DNA of 64,000 nucleotides from UQRS01 sp050946935 (GTDB lineage Bacteria; Bacillota; Clostridia; Oscillospirales; Acutalibacteraceae). Both the position numbers and the translations under genes were made by a program. Below, in pieces: positions 60,754 through 64,000 of the stretch. Every line of letters begins with the position of its first letter. The first letter of the stretch is position 1. Below the pieces are notes generated by a model. The model had not been told where the DNA came from. It did no database searches and saw nothing but the letters and a program-made list of their open reading frames with translations. Location of the stretch: assembly GCA_050946935.1 (NCBI GenBank), contig JBMNVR010000013.1, positions 1 to 64,000 of the forward strand. The letters are read 5' to 3'.

Positions 60754-61050
60754 TTGAATGGCCTTGCATTGGTCGTGGCCGTTGCCGTCACGGTAGAGGC
60801 GGTGGTCGATGCAATCAAGTGCATCTGTGGTTATGTGACCAAAAAGGAATATAAAAAGCTGGTGACCCGGCTCTCTGCCCTGGGAGTCTCAATCCTGCTC
60901 TGTTTTGTCTCGGGCGCGAACCTGTTTTCCGCCGTCGGGGTGGAGTTTCACAGCAACTTTGTCGGCATTTTGCTGACCGGGATTTTTGCCAGCCGTGGAG
61001 CCAACTATATCAATGATCTGATCAGTCGGGTGAATAAAAAACTCACATAA
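60754..61050 (+). CDS. Holin-like small membrane protein
   Basis: Start TTG 60754 is behind AAAGGGGGCGG; 98 aa. It has three hydrophobic segments (an N-terminal one, ALGVSILLCFVSGANLF, and VGILLTGIFASRGANYI) and ends NDLISRVNKKLT, a pattern I associate with clostridial phage holins. It lies 30 bp after the coiled-coil gene; the two form a small cassette of probable phage origin, or a membrane-permeabilising export pair. Function is inferred only. Confidence 0.55.
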   Translation: MNGLALVVAVAVTVEAVVDAIKCICGYVTKKEYKKLVTRLSALGVSILLCFVSGANLFSAVGVEFHSNFVGILLTGIFASRGANYINDLISRVNKKLT

Positions 61051-61143
61051 AACGCCGCCTCGTGTGAACGGTTATGTTTGCACGGGGCGGCTGTCTTGTA
61101 CGGAGGTGTGCAATCTGTACATCCCGTTTTGAAAATGCGGGTC

Positions 61144-61180
61144 AGCGGCGGCTTTACCGGAAGGCCGCCGCTTTTTGTTT
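61144..61180 (+). terminator. Terminator of the holin-like pair
   Basis: AGCGGCGGC pairs with GCCGCCGCT, followed by TTTTGTTT, about 95 bp past the stop. Confidence 0.75.
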
Positions 61181-61261
61181 GCCCCGCGCGGCGTCGGCCG
61201 CCTCGGCAGTGAAGGAACAGGAAGACTGCGCTGCCGTCTGTGTAAAATTATTCTTTTTTGC

Positions 61262-61291
61262 TTGACTTTCCTATTATTCCTATAGTAAAAT
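61262..61291 (+). promoter_or_regulatory. Promoter of the Rrf2 regulator
   Basis: TTGACT, 18-bp spacer and TAAAAT. The spacer has two TTCCTAT half-copies (61267-61285), which could be the regulator's own binding site. Confidence 0.5.
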
Positions 61292-61391
61292 GAATAAAAA
61301 ATTTGCTGCGCCAAAGGGCGCTGTTTTGCTGGGTAGAATGCTCGCCGCCGGACACAGGAATTGCTTACAGGCGCGGAAAGAGGCTTGTTTC

Positions 61392-61829
61392 ATGATGATT
61401 TCAACAAAAGGGCGTTATGCACTGCGGGTGATGATTGACATCGCCATTCACTCTGGGGGAGAATATATTGCGCTCAAGGATATTTCCGCCCGGCAGGATA
61501 TATCGGTTAAATATTTGGAACAGGTGGTTTCCCTTTTGAATAAGGCGGGTTTTTTGCACAGCCTGCGGGGAAATGGCGGCGGGTATCGGCTGGCGAGACC
61601 GGCGGAAAGCTATACGGCCGGGGATATTCTCCGCGCGGCGGAGGGAACGCTGGCGCCGGTTGCCTGTCTGCGGGATGACCCGAACCAATGCGTGCGCAGC
61701 GACTTGTGTGGGACGCTGGCGTTTTGGGAGGGGTTTTACCGGGTGATTACCGAATATGTAGATGGTATAACCCTGCGGGAACTGGCCGATCGTGCCGCAT
61801 CGCTGGCCGGAAATGATTACAGTATTTGA
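61392..61829 (+). CDS. Rrf2-family transcriptional regulator with three Cys
   Basis: Start ATG 61392 (or the next ATG) follows AAAGAGG; 145 aa. The winged-helix domain opens MMISTKGRYALRVMIDIAIH, the Rrf2 signature, with a recognition helix around ISVKYLEQVVSLL and wing SLRGNGGGYRLARP. Cysteines in ACLRDDPNQCVRSDLCGT (C-x7-C-x5-C) match the Fe-S ligand set of IscR/RsrR-type sensors, so it may bind an iron-sulfur cluster and sense iron-sulfur or redox status. No isc/suf genes follow, so the target is unknown. Confidence 0.9.
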   Translation: MMISTKGRYALRVMIDIAIHSGGEYIALKDISARQDISVKYLEQVVSLLNKAGFLHSLRGNGGGYRLARPAESYTAGDILRAAEGTLAPVACLRDDPNQCVRSDLCGTLAFWEGFYRVITEYVDGITLRELADRAASLAGNDYSI

Positions 61830-61897
61830 GAAAAGACGGCCAGCCTCTCTGCATTGTGCCGGAGACCGGAATGCAGAAGCGTTTTGCGTTTTTAATC

Positions 61898-61960
61898 ACA
61901 GAATACATCGCCCCCGGCGGTCTAAATGACCGCCGGGGGCGATGTATTCTGTATCTTATT
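61898..61960. terminator. Bidirectional terminator between Rrf2 and the second GH78 gene
   Basis: A 25-bp perfect inverted repeat (61898-61922 with 61928-61952, 5-nt loop) lies between two convergent genes and is followed by a T-rich stretch on the plus side. It is the longest perfect stem in the window. Confidence 0.85.
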
Positions 61961-61987
61961 TTGCGTCCGGCCAACGGCGGGCCGCTT

Positions 61988-64000
61988 TCAGCAAAAACAA
62001 TTCTCTATTCCCCAGTCGGTTAAAAACAGCACGGCATAGCTGTAGCACAGGTGGAAAAGTGAGGTGTTCCATTTGACATCTTTTCCCCAGGCCTCAAAGG
62101 TGACCGTGGCTCCTTCCCGGATCATGCGCAGCCAACGATCCGGATCCGACAGGATGGCTTTGCAGTCCTCTTCTCGGCTGAGGCGGGTCAGCCCGGCCAG
62201 ACAGGCAAATGTGGTAAAAAAAGCGGATCGTTCGGCCTTTGTCCGTTCAATCAGGCCGATGATGCACTCCGCCTCCTCCGTCCTTCGATACAGACCGAAC
62301 AGCAGGGTGAACGCGTTGCCCGGCAGGCTGATGTGAGAGGAATCGGGCGTGTCCCGGAAGAGACCTTGCTCTGGATCGTAGAAGCTGTCGTAAAACGTTC
62401 GCTCCAGGGATTCCGTCTCTCGGTAAATCGGAAGGCGCAGAATGCCGGCCAGCCGGTTCATTTGCTTGACCGCGCCGATGTAATAGGCGTTGATCACGTT
62501 GTGCACGCCGGGCGCGACTCCGTCGGTCACCAGATTGAAATCATAGTCATCCCGCGCCTCGGCCGGCCAGTCGACCACACACCATTTGTCCAGATTGCCG
62601 AGCAGGCCGTTTCCGGTCATGTAGTGATCGGTATAATATTCCATCATCCGGATGAGCGCCGGATAGCGATCTCGTAAAAAATCGGCATCCCCGGTCAGCG
62701 TGTGGCGTGCGGCCAGCAGGTGCGGCAGCATCAGCGGATACTCCGCGATTTCCTGCATGAAAGAACAGGGGGAGCAGATTGCCAGTCCCTCATCGATAAA
62801 AGCGGTTCGCAGTGCGTCGTCGATTAGCTTGTCCATGATGGAGGTGTCTCCGGTCAAAACGGCCAGCGCTGCCGAGGTCAGCGCCCCGTCTCCGAGGTAC
62901 TGGCCTTTCTCGCGCTCCATGCAGTCCTGAATAACCTCCTGCACGCCGTAGTGCAGCGAGCGTACACATAAATCCCAGACCTGCCGGAGCGCCGGATCCT
63001 TGTATTTGCAGCTTCTTTTGCAGATGAACGGATAGTGCCGGGCCAGCAGACCAACCGGCCCGATCTCCAACGGCTCCGCGCTTTCGATCCGGACGTAACG
63101 GAAGGATTTGTAATCAAACCAGTCCAGCTTATCCCACCCGCCGGATAAAACCCAGCTTTCCGCGTATCGGGTGGAGGCGCGCATCTCATACCGTACCCGG
63201 CCGTCCTCGTCCAGCTCCTGCCCGCAGTATATGTTTACCTTCTGTCCCCGGCGTCCCCGTGCCGCAAGGGCGAGGTAGCCGACATACACACTTCCGAAAT
63301 CCGCAAAACAACCGGTTTCCTCCTGAATCAGCCGCACCGGTTCCCGCCGCTCGAACACAAGCTGGGCGGTTGGCTGCGCAAAAACGCGGTAGTCCGCGTA
63401 GAGGCGCGGCGCGGCCGCCTCCCACGCCGAATCGTTATAATCGTCCAGTTCGAACCCTGCGCAGTCGGCGCCGCTGTCATATTTTTCCAGGAACTGGGTG
63501 TCGTATCCGCAGGGAGAAATCGGAGAAAACCCGTCGTGCAGCCGGCATTTGACCGAATCGTCGCTCACGGCGAGAGCATTCTCCCCCTGAAGCAGGTCAA
63601 ACAGCAGACCGTGGCGGTCGTCGCCGCTGACCCAAACGCGGTTGATCAGTCCCTGATAATAGGTATGGACGGCCAGCGTGTTTTGGCCGGGACGGACAAA
63701 ATCCGTAAGATCCAGCGTGTTGTAATAATAGTGGAAAGGGAACCCGGGCGCCGGTCCCTGAGAAACAAACCGGCCGTTTATATACAGCTTGTAATAATCG
63801 TCGGCCGTAATGTGGATGAGGACTTTTCCATCTCCGTTTTGTACGGTAAAGGTTTTGCGGAAAAGGATGTGCATATTTTTCGGCAGCCGGCCTTCGATAT
63901 GGATGGGCTGTAACTGCCTATGAAATACATTCACCGGACGAGCGTCGGCCGCCAAGGGGTGCGTGATCCATTTTCCGTGAAAGATCCGGGTTGACTCTGT
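61988..64000 (-). CDS. GH78-family alpha-L-rhamnosidase-like enzyme, 5' end beyond the window
   Basis: The frame is open to the right edge (codons from 64000 read TESTRIFHGKWITHP), so the true start is outside; a TTG at 63955 is not needed. At least 670 residues are visible. N-terminal sandwiches (FRKTFTV, LIHITADDYYKLYINGR, NTLDLTDFVRPGQNTLAVH) lead to a six-hairpin barrel with DCMEREKGQYLGDG, the GH78 active-site region, and VVDWPAEARDDYD. No signal peptide can be seen because the start is missing, but the sequence opens as typical cytoplasmic GH78 enzymes do. Likely role: clipping imported rhamno-oligosaccharides in concert with the secreted enzyme at 54776-60247. Confidence 0.85.
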   Translation of the reverse strand, partial: TESTRIFHGKWITHPLAADARPVNVFHRQLQPIHIEGRLPKNMHILFRKTFTVQNGDGKVLIHITADDYYKLYINGRFVSQGPAPGFPFHYYYNTLDLTDFVRPGQNTLAVHTYYQGLINRVWVSGDDRHGLLFDLLQGENALAVSDDSVKCRLHDGFSPISPCGYDTQFLEKYDSGADCAGFELDDYNDSAWEAAAPRLYADYRVFAQPTAQLVFERREPVRLIQEETGCFADFGSVYVGYLALAARGRRGQKVNIYCGQELDEDGRVRYEMRASTRYAESWVLSGGWDKLDWFDYKSFRYVRIESAEPLEIGPVGLLARHYPFICKRSCKYKDPALRQVWDLCVRSLHYGVQEVIQDCMEREKGQYLGDGALTSAALAVLTGDTSIMDKLIDDALRTAFIDEGLAICSPCSFMQEIAEYPLMLPHLLAARHTLTGDADFLRDRYPALIRMMEYYTDHYMTGNGLLGNLDKWCVVDWPAEARDDYDFNLVTDGVAPGVHNVINAYYIGAVKQMNRLAGILRLPIYRETESLERTFYDSFYDPEQGLFRDTPDSSHISLPGNAFTLLFGLYRRTEEAECIIGLIERTKAERSAFFTTFACLAGLTRLSREEDCKAILSDPDRWLRMIREGATVTFEAWGKDVKWNTSLFHLCYSYAVLFLTDWGIENCFC

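Noticed and set aside
60425..61050. Remnant of a full prophage
   Set aside because: No capsid, tail, integrase or endolysin genes flank the pair; only the two small membrane genes are present.

Overview
The window reads as a chromosome segment of an anaerobic, endospore-forming Firmicute of the class Clostridia (Oscillospiraceae/Ruminococcaceae-like). It carries a complete spoIIIAA-AH sporulation operon, a Gram-positive division and cell-wall cluster with SpoVD/FtsW-type genes, meso-DAP-type MurE, Asp23, Rrf2 and AraC regulators, and large Sec-secreted glycosidases ending in dockerin modules. The core is GC-rich with strong Shine-Dalgarno sites and many GTG/TTG starts. No rRNA operon or CRISPR array is visible.

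Layout. (1) 1-4,800 is an AT-richer accessory block facing the 3' end of a tRNA-Leu (4809-4892, minus). It holds an XRE regulator with its operator, a truncated type III-like DNA methyltransferase, a SurA-N-like lipoprotein, two small genes each apparently broken by one base, and a DUF4417 protein with a toxin/immunity-like tail. (2) 5.1-7.1 kb: rsmD-coaD-ATPase-like gene, then structured repeats. (3) 7.1-10.1 kb, minus: a lipoprotein, a possible frameshifted secreted peptide, and two cyclophilins flanking a Cys-cluster protein. (4) 10.6-19.3 kb: a giant secreted GH36-like/SGNH protein with a dockerin, rplM-rpsI on the opposite strand, and a secreted protein with two cohesin-like domains plus its own dockerin. 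(5) 19.5-32.6 kb: the mraZ-to-ftsZ dcw cluster, lacking murF, murD, murC, murB and ftsA. (6) 32.7-46.4 kb: GH2 glycosidase, prmA, prfB, fba, typA, amidohydrolase, exonuclease, radical SAM protein, hemolysin III, rpsB-tsf and mntP. (7) 46.4-47.2 kb: an IS200-type element. (8) 47.5-53.1 kb: spoIIIAA-AH, then asp23. (9) 53.6-64 kb: AraC regulator, giant secreted GH78 rhamnosidase with a dockerin, a holin-like pair, an Rrf2 regulator, and a second GH78-like enzyme without a visible signal peptide that runs off the right edge.

How it fits together. Three secreted proteins share near-identical C-terminal dockerins, and one of them also carries two cohesin-like domains. This suggests a small modular enzyme complex (adaptor scaffoldin plus two enzymes) built for galactoside- and rhamnose-containing glycans rather than cellulose. 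The AraC/GH78/GH78 block looks like a rhamnoside-use locus: secreted enzyme outside, second enzyme inside, sugar-responsive regulator in front. This, together with the toxin-like DUF4417 fusion at the tRNA-Leu edge, is the most interesting content. The rest is conserved housekeeping.
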